DNA from: Actinoalloteichus fjordicus
GTDB taxonomy: Bacteria > Actinomycetota > Actinomycetes > Mycobacteriales > Pseudonocardiaceae
DNA: 64,000 nt
Assembly (NCBI RefSeq): GCF_001941625.1
Contig: NZ_CP016076.1
Span: forward strand, 62,001-126,000
Direction of reading: 5' to 3'
Every line of letters starts with the position of its first letter. Position 1 is the stretch's first letter. The translations under genes were made by a program, and so were the position numbers. The notes beneath the pieces are model-generated. The model was not told the origin of the DNA. It saw nothing but the letters and a program-made list of their open reading frames with translations, and did no database searches. This document shows positions 53,259-62,429 of the stretch, one piece after another.

Positions 53259-54083
53259 TCACCGCAGCCAGGAGATGTCGTCGGCGAGCAGCGCATAACC
53301 GACGAAGGCGACGATGTCGATCATCGCGTGGCCGATGACCAGCGCCCACAGCCGATTGGTCCGCTGCCAGTACCGGCCGTAGATCAGACCCATCACGATG
53401 TTGCCGAGGAAGCCGCCGAAGCCCTGATAGAGGTGATACGAGCCGCGCAGCACGGCCGAGACGAGCAGCCCTGCGTTCTCCGACCAGCCGAGCTGCCGCA
53501 GCCGAGTGAGCAGGTATCCGACGACGAGGATCTCCTCGGCCCAGGAGTTGCCCAGCGCCGACAGCACGAGCACCAGGCTCCGCCACCACTGTTCGTCCAA
53601 GGCCGACGGCACCACGGTGAGGTTGATGCCGAGCGCCCGAGTGCCGAGGTAGAAGGCCAGCCCCGGTACCCCGATCAGCGCCGCGAGGCCGAGCCCGTGC
53701 ATCAGGTCGCGACCTGGCCTGGCGCGGTCGAGGCCGATCCGCCGCAGCGCGATGCCGCCGCGCCAGATCAGGTAGACCCCCAGCGCCCCCCAGGAGAGGA
53801 GTTGCAGCACGCTGGTGAGCTGTCGGGCGAAGTCCAACAGGCCCAGCGCGGCCTGCGGGACGTTGATCGCCACTTCCTGCTCGTTCAGCGGCTCCGGTCG
53901 CAGCAGCCGGTCCAGCAGGGAGAGCAGACTCCGCAGTCCGGAGAGCCCCAACGTCGCGGTGAAGACGATGACCAGTTCGATGACCACCGCACGGCGTTCG
54001 GCCGGATCGGCGATGACCGCCGGATCGTCGGGCCGTCGCGGCCTGAACCAGCCGAGCAGGGGACTGGGCGAACCGGAGGGCAC
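53259..54083 (-). CDS. CPBP family intramembrane metalloprotease
   Basis: The 274-residue protein has about eight membrane helices. The CPBP (Abi/CAAX protease-like) motifs are AEEILVVGYLLTRLRQLGW (the EE pair, without the usual Arg three residues later), GSYHLYQG with the His, and IGHAMIDIVAF. It may cleave prenylated or other membrane peptides. GTG at 54083 with AGGGG upstream is the preferred start; the gene lies 16 bp after the DUF2470 gene and is probably co-transcribed with it. Confidence 0.82.
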   Translation of the reverse strand: MPSGSPSPLLGWFRPRRPDDPAVIADPAERRAVVIELVIVFTATLGLSGLRSLLSLLDRLLRPEPLNEQEVAINVPQAALGLLDFARQLTSVLQLLSWGALGVYLIWRGGIALRRIGLDRARPGRDLMHGLGLAALIGVPGLAFYLGTRALGINLTVVPSALDEQWWRSLVLVLSALGNSWAEEILVVGYLLTRLRQLGWSENAGLLVSAVLRGSYHLYQGFGGFLGNIVMGLIYGRYWQRTNRLWALVIGHAMIDIVAFVGYALLADDISWLR

Positions 54084-54099
54084 GTCGGAGACCCCTAGC

Positions 54100-54870
54100 T
54101 CAGATCTGGCGGGCGAGGAACGGACAGCCGACGAGCCTGCGCAGTTCCGCGGAGAGCTCGGTGACGTCCCGCACCGGCCTGGCGAAGGCCAGCCGCACGT
54201 CGTGATCACCGTTGTCGTCCTCGATGCGCAGCCGCAGCCCGAGCCGGTCCAGACCCAGCGGCCGCACTCGACCGCCCCTGATCTTCTCGGGGAGATGCCG
54301 GGCGAGCATGTCGACGACGTTGCGATGTGCGCCTTCGAGGTGCCGCAGCCAGCCCGCCTCGAAGCGACAGAACGGGTCCGGCGTGGCCGAGGCGAACTCG
54401 GCGACCTCGAGCGGGCCGCTGCTCTCCGCATCGGCGAGGACCAGCGAGGCGACTCGTAGCCGGAGGACGACCATGTCGTGCCCGACGTCGAGCAGCCGGG
54501 GATCGGGTCGGGATTCGGCGATGTTCACCGCGACCGCGCGGGCCGCTGTCTCGGGCAGCACGCTCAGCAGGCCGCTGATCCACAGCAGCCCTCGTACCGG
54601 TTCGCGTAGGGCGACGGGTGCGGTGTCGGCGACCTCGATCATCGCGGCGAGCTCGCCGCCCGCTCCGTGCAGGGCCAGGCCGACCAGCGGATGCCTGCGC
54701 GAGAGGAGTGCGGACACGGCGCCGTCGGGATGAACGTGATGCAGCACGGGATTCACCCGGGCCGCGCTCTCGATCGCGGGCAGGATGACGGCGCGTCCTC
54801 GGGTCGCCATCGACCTGGCCCGCTCCGCCGCAGTGGGCGACGGCGGCCTGCGACTCGTGTTGATGTCCAC
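54100..54870 (-). CDS. DUF2470 domain protein (HugZ/PPOX-like)
   Basis: The 256-residue protein has an N-terminal split-barrel-like half (LPAIESAARVNPVLHHVHPD, then LVGLALHGAGGELAAMIEVAD) and a C-terminal DUF2470 domain (EAGWLRHLEGAHRNVVDMLA, then LGLRLRIEDDNGDHDVRLAF). Relatives include heme-degrading HugZ proteins, so heme or flavin chemistry is possible. GTG at 54870 with GGAGG upstream replaces a longer Arg-rich start. A candidate iron box lies 141 bp upstream of this start, which supports a link to iron or heme metabolism. Confidence 0.8.
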   Translation of the reverse strand: MDINTSRRPPSPTAAERARSMATRGRAVILPAIESAARVNPVLHHVHPDGAVSALLSRRHPLVGLALHGAGGELAAMIEVADTAPVALREPVRGLLWISGLLSVLPETAARAVAVNIAESRPDPRLLDVGHDMVVLRLRVASLVLADAESSGPLEVAEFASATPDPFCRFEAGWLRHLEGAHRNVVDMLARHLPEKIRGGRVRPLGLDRLGLRLRIEDDNGDHDVRLAFARPVRDVTELSAELRRLVGCPFLARQI

Positions 54871-55009
54871 TCTCGCCTCCAGGACTCTGCGTCGGTGTAC
54901 GGCCCTCACGTCCGCCGAGAGTGAGGATCAGCGTAGATGAGCTGCCTGCGACGACGCCGTGGTTCGCCGGGTCCGCGATCGGGACGGTGACGAGGATCGA
55001 CGGCAGGTT

Positions 55010-55029
55010 CTTAGGGGAGCCTAAGTTAT
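55010..55029. promoter_or_regulatory. candidate IdeR/DtxR iron box upstream of the DUF2470 gene
   Basis: CTTAGG-GGAG-CCTAAG is a perfect inverted repeat (55010-55025). The 19-mer from 55011 matches the DtxR/IdeR consensus at 14 of 19 positions by eye. It sits in the 314-bp gap (54871-55184) between hmgA and the DUF2470 gene, where I see no other gene. Confidence 0.6.
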
Positions 55030-55184
55030 TTCTGCTCGGGATGGAAGCTCGCCACGCCGGCTCTCGACAAGGAGGGGCGAAGCGGACGAATACGTGCTCC
55101 GCCGTCTAGCCGACCTCGCCTTACCCTTCGACGGCGGCCTCGGTGCGCTGCGATCGACCCGACCGGGTGACCGCGGCGCCGTCG

Positions 55185-56369
55185 CTAGTCCGTCCAGTCC
55201 GGCCCTCGCCTGGCCCAGGACCAGGCGTAGCGAGGGTCCTCGCAGGCCTCGGCCGCCTCGCCGAGCTCCAGCGGGCGGAAGGTGTCGACCATGACGGCCG
55301 TCTCGTCGAAGTACTCCACGCCGAGCGAGGCCTCCACCGCACCCGGCTGGGGGCCGTGGGTGCAGCCTGCCGGGTGCAGGGACAGTGACCCGAGGCCGAT
55401 CCCGGACCCCTTCCGCGCCTCGTAGTCGCCGCCCACGTAGAACATCAGCTCGTCGGAGTCGACGTTCGCGTGGTTGTAGGGCACCGGGACGGCCTGCGGG
55501 TGGTAGTCGACCTTGCGCGGGCAGAACGAGCAGACCACGAAGTTGGGGCCCTCGAAGGTCTGGTGCACCGGCGGCGGCTGATGGATCCGGCCGGTGATCG
55601 GCTCGAAGTCGCGGATGTTGAAGACCCACGGGTAGAGGCAGCCGTCCCAGCCCACCACGTCGAACGGATGCCTGGCATAGGTGAGACGGGTGAGTCCCGC
55701 TCGATGTCTGACCAGTACGGGGACGTCGTCGCCGTCCACGAGCAGGGGGCTGTCCGGGCCGCGAAGGTCTCGTTCCGAGTACGGCGAGTGCTCCAGGAAC
55801 TGGCCCTTGGCCGACAGGTGACGGCGCGGCGGTCCGATGTGGCCGGTCGCCTCCAGGATCAACATCCGCAGCGGAAGTTCAGGTTTCACCCGATAGGTGC
55901 AAGAGGTGGGCAGCACGACGTAGTCGCCCTCGCCGACGGCGAGCGCACCGTAGATCGTCTCGACCGTGCCGCGTCCGGACTGGACGTAGATCAGCTCGTC
56001 CCCGACGGCGTTGCGGTACAGCGGACTCACCGAGTTCGCCACCACGAAGCAGATCGAGACGTCCGCGTTATGAAAGAGTTGCCTTCGATGCGTTACGGCA
56101 TCGGAGTCGCCTGCATCGGGCCAGCTCAGGGCCTGGGTGCGGAAGTGTCGCGGCTTCAGCGGCAGGTTCGGCGTGGAACCACGACCTGTCTCCTCGACCG
56201 TCTCCGCGTTCACGACGGCGGTGGGAAGATGGCGGTGGTAGAGCAGCGAGGAGTCGGCGGAGAAGCCCTCGACACCCATCAGTTCCTCGGCGTACAGGCC
56301 GCCGTCTGGCCTGCGGAATTGGGTGTGTCGTTTAGGGGGAATCTCGCCCACGGCGCGGTAGTGCGGCAC
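55185..56369 (-). CDS. hmgA: homogentisate 1,2-dioxygenase
   Basis: The 394-residue protein has the cupin-type iron site: PVPYNHANVDSDELMFYVGG (His and Glu) and SLHPAGCTHGPQPGA (second His). The family's HPFDVVGWDGCLYPWVF segment is also present. It opens homogentisate to maleylacetoacetate in tyrosine and phenylalanine breakdown. It is divergent from an uncharacterised gene, fahA and an IclR regulator that make up the rest of the pathway locus. The GTG start follows GGGAGCAG. Confidence 0.95.
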   Translation of the reverse strand: MPHYRAVGEIPPKRHTQFRRPDGGLYAEELMGVEGFSADSSLLYHRHLPTAVVNAETVEETGRGSTPNLPLKPRHFRTQALSWPDAGDSDAVTHRRQLFHNADVSICFVVANSVSPLYRNAVGDELIYVQSGRGTVETIYGALAVGEGDYVVLPTSCTYRVKPELPLRMLILEATGHIGPPRRHLSAKGQFLEHSPYSERDLRGPDSPLLVDGDDVPVLVRHRAGLTRLTYARHPFDVVGWDGCLYPWVFNIRDFEPITGRIHQPPPVHQTFEGPNFVVCSFCPRKVDYHPQAVPVPYNHANVDSDELMFYVGGDYEARKGSGIGLGSLSLHPAGCTHGPQPGAVEASLGVEYFDETAVMVDTFRPLELGEAAEACEDPRYAWSWARRGPDWTD

Positions 56370-56387
56370 GATCTGCTCCCGGCGTTC

Positions 56388-56393
56388 GTTATA
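56388..56393 (-). promoter_or_regulatory. probable -10 of the hmgA promoter
   Basis: TATAAC on the minus strand lies about 20 bp before the hmgA start in the only AT-richer patch of this 44-bp divergent spacer. The downstream gene IclR-type regulator is the likely controller; its operator was not identified. Confidence 0.5.
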
Positions 56394-56413
56394 CGGACAC
56401 CTTTGTTCATTCT

Positions 56414-57304
56414 GTGGTACGCACTAGCCTCGCAGCCGTGTCAAGCGCCGTAGAACTCCATGCGCCCGGTCCGCGCGGTATCCCACCCCTGTTGGCGAGG
56501 TTGGTCGATGACGCCGCACTGTTCCCACCTGGCAGCGCGAGCATGCCGGATGCGGTACGCCGCCACCTCGAGGCCAGGGCAGGAGGAACGGCCGGTGTGC
56601 TGGGTCTGTTCCTCTGTCCGGCATCGAGGCTGTCGGAACTGATCACCGAGCTGATCAAGGCCAAGCCCATCCGCCCGGTCGCCCTGTCATTGGTGATCGA
56701 CACCGGCCTGGGAGGTGTGCCCAAGGCCGTGTCGATCGTCGAGTCGCGCAGCGAGCTGCTCGCGTTGCGGATGGTCGAGATGCCCGCTCCCTCCGATCTC
56801 GACGCCGTGTGGCTGGAGCGGGTCTCGGAGTTCGTCCCCGAGGACGTCATCCGGGTCATCGAGCCCCGTCGCGGCGGGGCGGGCTGGCTGGAGAGCGTGC
56901 GGCGGGTGGCGGAGCACGGGTCGTGGCCGAAGCTGCGGTGCGGTGGTCAGACGATGGAGGCGTTCCCCGGCGCCGATCAGGTGGCCGACTTCCTCGCCGT
57001 GGCCAGCACGACCGGCCTTCCCTTCAAGGCCACCGCAGGCATGCATCACGCAGTGCGCCATACCGACGAGCAGACCGGCTTCACCCACCACGGATTCCTC
57101 AACCTGATCGTCGCCACCGCGCGGTCGTTGTCGGGCAAGGACGTGCGCGAGGCACTGCTGAGCACCGATGCCGAGACGCTGGTCGGTGAGGCGAAGGCAC
57201 TCGGAGACGAGGCGGCCGCCGCGGTCCGGTCGGTCTTCGCCTCCTACGGCTCCTGTTCCCTCACCGAGCCGGTCGAGGACCTGGAACAGCTCGGCCTCCT
57301 GTGA
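56414..57304 (+). CDS. conserved protein of the homogentisate locus, function unknown
   Basis: The 296-residue soluble protein alternates strands and helices (PVALSLVIDTGLGGVPKAVS, PEDVIRVIEPRRGGAGWLES, WPKLRCGGQTMEAFPGADQV, GLPFKATAGMHHAVRHTDEQ). This suggests a TIM-barrel-like enzyme, with a His-rich loop (GMHHAVRH, THHGFLNL) as a candidate active site. I do not recognise a characterised family. It is divergent from hmgA by 44 bp and 202 bp upstream of fahA, so it probably takes part in or supports homogentisate breakdown. GTG at 56414 is used; GTG at 56438 is an alternative. Confidence 0.75.
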   Translation: MVRTSLAAVSSAVELHAPGPRGIPPLLARLVDDAALFPPGSASMPDAVRRHLEARAGGTAGVLGLFLCPASRLSELITELIKAKPIRPVALSLVIDTGLGGVPKAVSIVESRSELLALRMVEMPAPSDLDAVWLERVSEFVPEDVIRVIEPRRGGAGWLESVRRVAEHGSWPKLRCGGQTMEAFPGADQVADFLAVASTTGLPFKATAGMHHAVRHTDEQTGFTHHGFLNLIVATARSLSGKDVREALLSTDAETLVGEAKALGDEAAAAVRSVFASYGSCSLTEPVEDLEQLGLL

Positions 57305-57506
57305 GGACCTCGCCCGCCGTGCGCGCGGTCTCCGCGTGCGGGAGGACGGCGCAGGCCGAGGGCGCTGCTCGGCCGTCGGCCGACGGGGGCAGTGGCAGGC
57401 ACGACGGCGGTGGACCGCCGTGTGCGCGATCACGCTCTGAGCGAATCCGAGAGGAATCGACGAAAAGAGGTATCCACGATCTGGCCTCTCGAGAGAGGCT
57501 GAGCAG

Positions 57507-58712
57507 GTGAGCTGGATCGACGTGCCCGGATTCCACGCCGCCGCACCGTTCGGGCCGCAGACCCTGCCCTACGGGCTGGTGCGGGTGGACGACCGCTGGA
57601 CCCCTGCGGTCCGAGTGGGTGACCACGTGCTGCCCTTGCGCGGACTGGCGGGTGCGCTGGGGCCTCGGCTGGCGGGTCTGGTCTCCGAGGACTCCCTCGA
57701 TCCGCTGCTCGCGCGGGAGGCGGCGATCTGGCGTGAGCTCCGCGAGCGGCTGCAGGAGCTGACCGGCGGGTCGACGGCGCCGCGCGGCGCGCGGCTGATC
57801 TCGCTCGACGAGGTCCGGTCCGCCCTGCCCTTCACCGTCGGCGACTACGTGGACTTCTACTCCTCGCGCCACCATGCCGAGAACGTCGGCCGCATCCTGC
57901 GCCCGGATTCGGCGCCGCTGCTGCCGAACTGGACGCACCTGCCGGTCGGCTATCACGGTCGGTCGGGAACGGTGGTCGTATCGGGGACCGACGTCGTCCG
58001 TCCGCACGGACAGCGTCGCCCGCCGGGCGCCGAGCTGCCCGTCTTCGGGCCGAGCACCCGGCTCGACATCGAGGCCGAGGTCGGCTTCGTCTGCGGCGGC
58101 CCGGTCGGGGGCAGGCTCTCGACCGCCGAGGCCGAGGAGCACGTCTTCGGCGTGGTGCTGGTCAACGACTGGTCGGCCAGAGACATCCAGGCCTGGGAGT
58201 ATCAGCCGCTGGGGCCGTTCCTCGGGAAGTCGTTCGCCACCTCGATCGCGGGATGGATCACCCCGCTGGCCGCCTTCGACCACGCCAGGGTGTCGCCGCC
58301 CGCACCGCCGCATCGGCTGCTCGACTATCTCGTCGAGGACCGGCAGGCCGGGTTGGATCTGCGGCTGGCGGTCAGCTGGAACGGCACGGTCGTCACCCGG
58401 CCTCGGTTCGCGGAGATGTCCTGGTCGTTCGCCCAGCAACTCGCCCACCTGTCGGTGAACGGCGCTACGGTGCGGCCGGGGGACCTCTTCGCCTCCGGCA
58501 CGGTGTCCGGGCCGCTCCGGTCCGAACGCGGCTCCTTCCTGGAACTGAGCTGGGGCGGCGCCGAGCCCGTCGAGCTGGCCGGCGGCGCGCGACGAACCTT
58601 CCTGGAGGACGGCGACTCGGTGGTCGTCACCGCGACGGCTCCGGGCCCGGAGGGTTCGGTGATCGGACTCGCCGAGGTGGCGGGCACCATCCGACCTGCG
58701 GCGTCGGCGTGA
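57507..58712 (+). CDS. fahA: fumarylacetoacetase
   Basis: The 401-residue protein has the FAH family layout: an N-terminal domain, then DYVDFYSSRHHAENVG, LPVGYHGRSGTVVVSGTDVV, the metal-binding Glu/Asp in LDIEAEVGFV and VLVNDWSARDIQAWEYQPLG. It cleaves fumarylacetoacetate to fumarate and acetoacetate, the last step of tyrosine breakdown. Its stop overlaps the IclR regulator start (GTGA). A maleylacetoacetate isomerase gene is not seen in the window. Confidence 0.95.
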   Translation: MSWIDVPGFHAAAPFGPQTLPYGLVRVDDRWTPAVRVGDHVLPLRGLAGALGPRLAGLVSEDSLDPLLAREAAIWRELRERLQELTGGSTAPRGARLISLDEVRSALPFTVGDYVDFYSSRHHAENVGRILRPDSAPLLPNWTHLPVGYHGRSGTVVVSGTDVVRPHGQRRPPGAELPVFGPSTRLDIEAEVGFVCGGPVGGRLSTAEAEEHVFGVVLVNDWSARDIQAWEYQPLGPFLGKSFATSIAGWITPLAAFDHARVSPPAPPHRLLDYLVEDRQAGLDLRLAVSWNGTVVTRPRFAEMSWSFAQQLAHLSVNGATVRPGDLFASGTVSGPLRSERGSFLELSWGGAEPVELAGGARRTFLEDGDSVVVTATAPGPEGSVIGLAEVAGTIRPAASA

Positions 58713-59431
58713 GCGTGAGGACTGAGGCGATGGTGGCACCGGCCGCGCGGCGGCGACCTCCCGGCGGGTCGACGACACCGGCAGAGGGCGACGACGTACC
58801 GGCGGGCAGAGAACGCTCGCTGACCCTCGAACGCGGGCTCGCCCTGCTCCAGGCGGTCGCGGACGCGGAGTCCGACGCCCCGAGCATCAGCGACCTGGCC
58901 ACGGCCATCGGCGCCAGCCGGGCGGCGGTCTATCGGATGCTCGGACCGCTGCAGGCTCGTGGGCTGGTCCGTCGTGAGGGCTCCAAGGTCCGGCTGGGGC
59001 TGGGGGTGCTGCGGCTGGCCAACCGGGTGCTGCCGCAGGTGCGTTTCGCCGCGCTGCCGTCCTTGCGGATCCTGGCGGAGCAGGTGGGCGCGACCGCGCA
59101 CATCACCGTCGCCGACGGGATGGACGCGCAGGCCGTCGCCGTCGTCGAGCCGTCCTGGACGGCCTTCCACGTCTCCTACCGGGTCGGCACCCGGCATCCG
59201 GTGCGCTTCGGCGCGGCGGGCCGGGCGATCGACCTCGCACCGCAGGACGCGGCCTGGGTGGTGTCCTGCGGCGAGCTCCAGACCGGTGCGCACGGGGTGG
59301 CGGCACCGGTCATGGGCGTCGACGGGCTGCGCGCCAGCGTGGGCGTGGTGGCGCTGGCCCCGCTGGACGCCGAGGTGGTGGGTCCGCAGGTGTTGCGGGC
59401 CGCCGAGGACATCGCCGCAGCCCTGAGCTGA
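58709..59431 (+). CDS. IclR family transcriptional regulator
   Basis: The 240-residue protein has an N-terminal winged helix-turn-helix (RSLTLERGLALLQAVADAES, then SISDLATAIGASRAAVYRML) and a C-terminal GAF-like effector domain (RILAEQVGATAHITVADGMD, then VGTRHPVRFGAAGRAI). The GTG start overlaps the fahA stop, so it is co-translated with fahA. It most likely controls the homogentisate genes in response to homogentisate or a similar aromatic; this is inference from location. Confidence 0.9.
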   Translation: MSVRTEAMVAPAARRRPPGGSTTPAEGDDVPAGRERSLTLERGLALLQAVADAESDAPSISDLATAIGASRAAVYRMLGPLQARGLVRREGSKVRLGLGVLRLANRVLPQVRFAALPSLRILAEQVGATAHITVADGMDAQAVAVVEPSWTAFHVSYRVGTRHPVRFGAAGRAIDLAPQDAAWVVSCGELQTGAHGVAAPVMGVDGLRASVGVVALAPLDAEVVGPQVLRAAEDIAAALS

Positions 59432-59642
59432 CGAGGGCCGCCCGCGCGGTCCGTTCCGCGCAGGCGGTGCCGAGGGGCGGCCGGTCGACCTTGCGGGCGG
59501 TGTACGGACGACCGGGGCCGCCTGCGCGCCGGTGATCGAGCGGCCCGAGACGGGACCTTGGTCCCGTCCGGACGGGACTCTCGAACCTGAAGATCACTCA
59601 TACACCGCGGCTAGGTTCGCCACGTGCCCTGAAGGAGGCAGC

Positions 59643-61208
59643 GTGGAGATCCTCGACGTCGCACGGTGGCAGTTCGGCATCACCACCGTCTACCACTTCC
59701 TGATGGTGCCGTTGACCATCGGACTCGCCCTGCTCGTCGCGATCATGCAGACGGCCTGGCATCGCACCGGAGACCCCAGGTATCTGGCGATGACCAAGTT
59801 CTGGGGCAAGCTGATGCTCATCAACTTCGCCATGGGCGTGGTCACCGGCATCGTCCAGGAGTTCCAGTTCGGGATGAACTGGAGTGCCTATTCTCGGTTC
59901 GTCGGCGACGTCTTCGGCGCCCCGCTGGCGATGGAGGGCCTCGTCGCCTTCTTCGTCGAGTCGACCTTCCTCGGACTGTGGATCTTCGGCTGGGATCGGC
60001 TGTCGAAGCGACTGCATCTGGCCTCGATCTGGGCCGCCGCGCTGGCCACCGTCGCCTCCGCCTACTTCATCCTCGCCGCGAACTCCTGGATGCAGCATCC
60101 CGTCGGGGTGGAGATCGGACCGGACGGCGACCCTCGGCTGAACTCCATCTGGGAGCTGTTGACCAATTCCACCGTGCTCGCCGCCTTCCCGCACACCCTG
60201 GCGGGCAGCCTCGCGGTGGCGGGCACCGTCCTCATCGGAATCTCGGCCTGGCACCTGGCCCGCAGGCATCGGGACACTCCGATCGACGACCCGGACCGTC
60301 GGGTCTGGCACACCTCGTTGCGACTGGGCGGCTGGGTCGGCTTGGCGTCGTTCGCCGCGGTGGCGGTGTCCGGCGACTTCCAGGCCAAGCTGATGTTCGA
60401 GCAGCAGCCGATGAAGATGGCGGCGGCCGAGGCGCTCTGCGAGACCGAGGAGCCCGCCGGATTCTCGATCTTCGCCATCGGCGACCTCACCGACCCGAGC
60501 TGCGACAACGTCGTCAGCGTCACCGTGCCCGCCCTGCTGTCCTTCCTCGCCGAGGGCGACTTCGAGAGCGAGGTCCAGGGCATCGAGGACCTCATTCCCG
60601 CCTACCAGGAGCAGTACGGGTCGCACTATCCCGACGATCCCCGGCTCGGCGAACTCGCGGGCATGCCCATCGACTACGTCCCCTCGCTGCCGGTGACCTA
60701 CTGGGGCTTCCGATTCATGATCGGCTTCGGGACGATCGCCGCCGCCGCGGCTGCTGCGGCACTCTGGTTCACCCGAGGCGGCCGGGTGCCCCGGTCGCGG
60801 TGGTTCGCGCCGGTCGCCCTCGCCTCGATCGCCACCCCGTTCCTCGCGAACACCTTCGGCTGGATCTTCACCGAGATGGGCCGCCAGCCGTTCGTCGTGG
60901 TCCCGAACCCGACCGGGGTGGACGGGGTGTACATGTTCACCGCCAGCGCCGTCTCGGCGGGCGTGTCACTGGGTGAGGCGGTGTTCTCCCTGGTCGCGCT
61001 GACGCTCGTGTACGCGGCACTCGCGGTCGTCGAGCTGTTCCTGCTGATCAGATACGCCAGGGCAGGTGTCGGCGGGGTGATGCGGCCGCCCTGGGAGAAG
61101 CCCGATCCGCCCGACGACGACCCGTCCGGCCCCTCGGACTCCGGGGACGACGACGGGGACGGCGACGCGAAGGGAACGGGGCAGGATGTCCTCTCCTTCG
61201 CCTACTGA
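59643..61208 (+). CDS. cydA: cytochrome bd ubiquinol/menaquinol oxidase subunit I
   Basis: The 521-residue membrane protein opens with VEILDVARWQFGIT and the conserved His in TTVYHFLMVPLTIGLALLVA. NFAMGVVTGIVQEFQFGMNW and FVESTFLGLWIFGW are diagnostic for CydA. A periplasmic Q-loop (roughly 265-355) is of the short type. The C-terminal tail is Asp/Pro-rich. It binds three hemes and oxidises menaquinol with reduction of O2. GTG at 59643 follows GAAGGAGGCAGC. Confidence 0.96.
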   Translation: MEILDVARWQFGITTVYHFLMVPLTIGLALLVAIMQTAWHRTGDPRYLAMTKFWGKLMLINFAMGVVTGIVQEFQFGMNWSAYSRFVGDVFGAPLAMEGLVAFFVESTFLGLWIFGWDRLSKRLHLASIWAAALATVASAYFILAANSWMQHPVGVEIGPDGDPRLNSIWELLTNSTVLAAFPHTLAGSLAVAGTVLIGISAWHLARRHRDTPIDDPDRRVWHTSLRLGGWVGLASFAAVAVSGDFQAKLMFEQQPMKMAAAEALCETEEPAGFSIFAIGDLTDPSCDNVVSVTVPALLSFLAEGDFESEVQGIEDLIPAYQEQYGSHYPDDPRLGELAGMPIDYVPSLPVTYWGFRFMIGFGTIAAAAAAAALWFTRGGRVPRSRWFAPVALASIATPFLANTFGWIFTEMGRQPFVVVPNPTGVDGVYMFTASAVSAGVSLGEAVFSLVALTLVYAALAVVELFLLIRYARAGVGGVMRPPWEKPDPPDDDPSGPSDSGDDDGDGDAKGTGQDVLSFAY

Positions 61209-61212
61209 GCCC

Positions 61213-61234
61213 GGGATCGTCGAATCACGATCCC
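61213..61234 (+). terminator. hairpin in the cydA-cydB gap
   Basis: GGGATCGT and ACGATCCC form an 8-bp perfect stem with a 6-nt loop, 4 bp after the cydA stop. It may partially terminate or stabilise the cydA transcript. The remaining ~190 bp before cydB shows no gene. Confidence 0.5.
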
Positions 61235-61421
61235 GCCGGGATGCGGCCTGCGAACGTGTTCGGGCCGGGCGGGTCCGCGTCGGGACCGGTGCACGTCCTG
61301 CGCACCGCAGATCCACCCGCGCCGGATCCTGCCGCGCCGGATCGTCCGCCATCGGGGCCGGTCCGCGACGTCGAACCGATCGCCGCCACCCGCATCGCAC
61401 TGTTCGAGCCGGGAGTTGACC

Positions 61422-62425
<1,004 letters not shown>

Positions 62426-62429
<4 letters not shown>

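Noticed and set aside
61186..61419. Possible small cyd subunit between cydA and cydB
   Set aside because: The frame is Arg-rich without a membrane helix, so it cannot be a CydX/CydS-like subunit.
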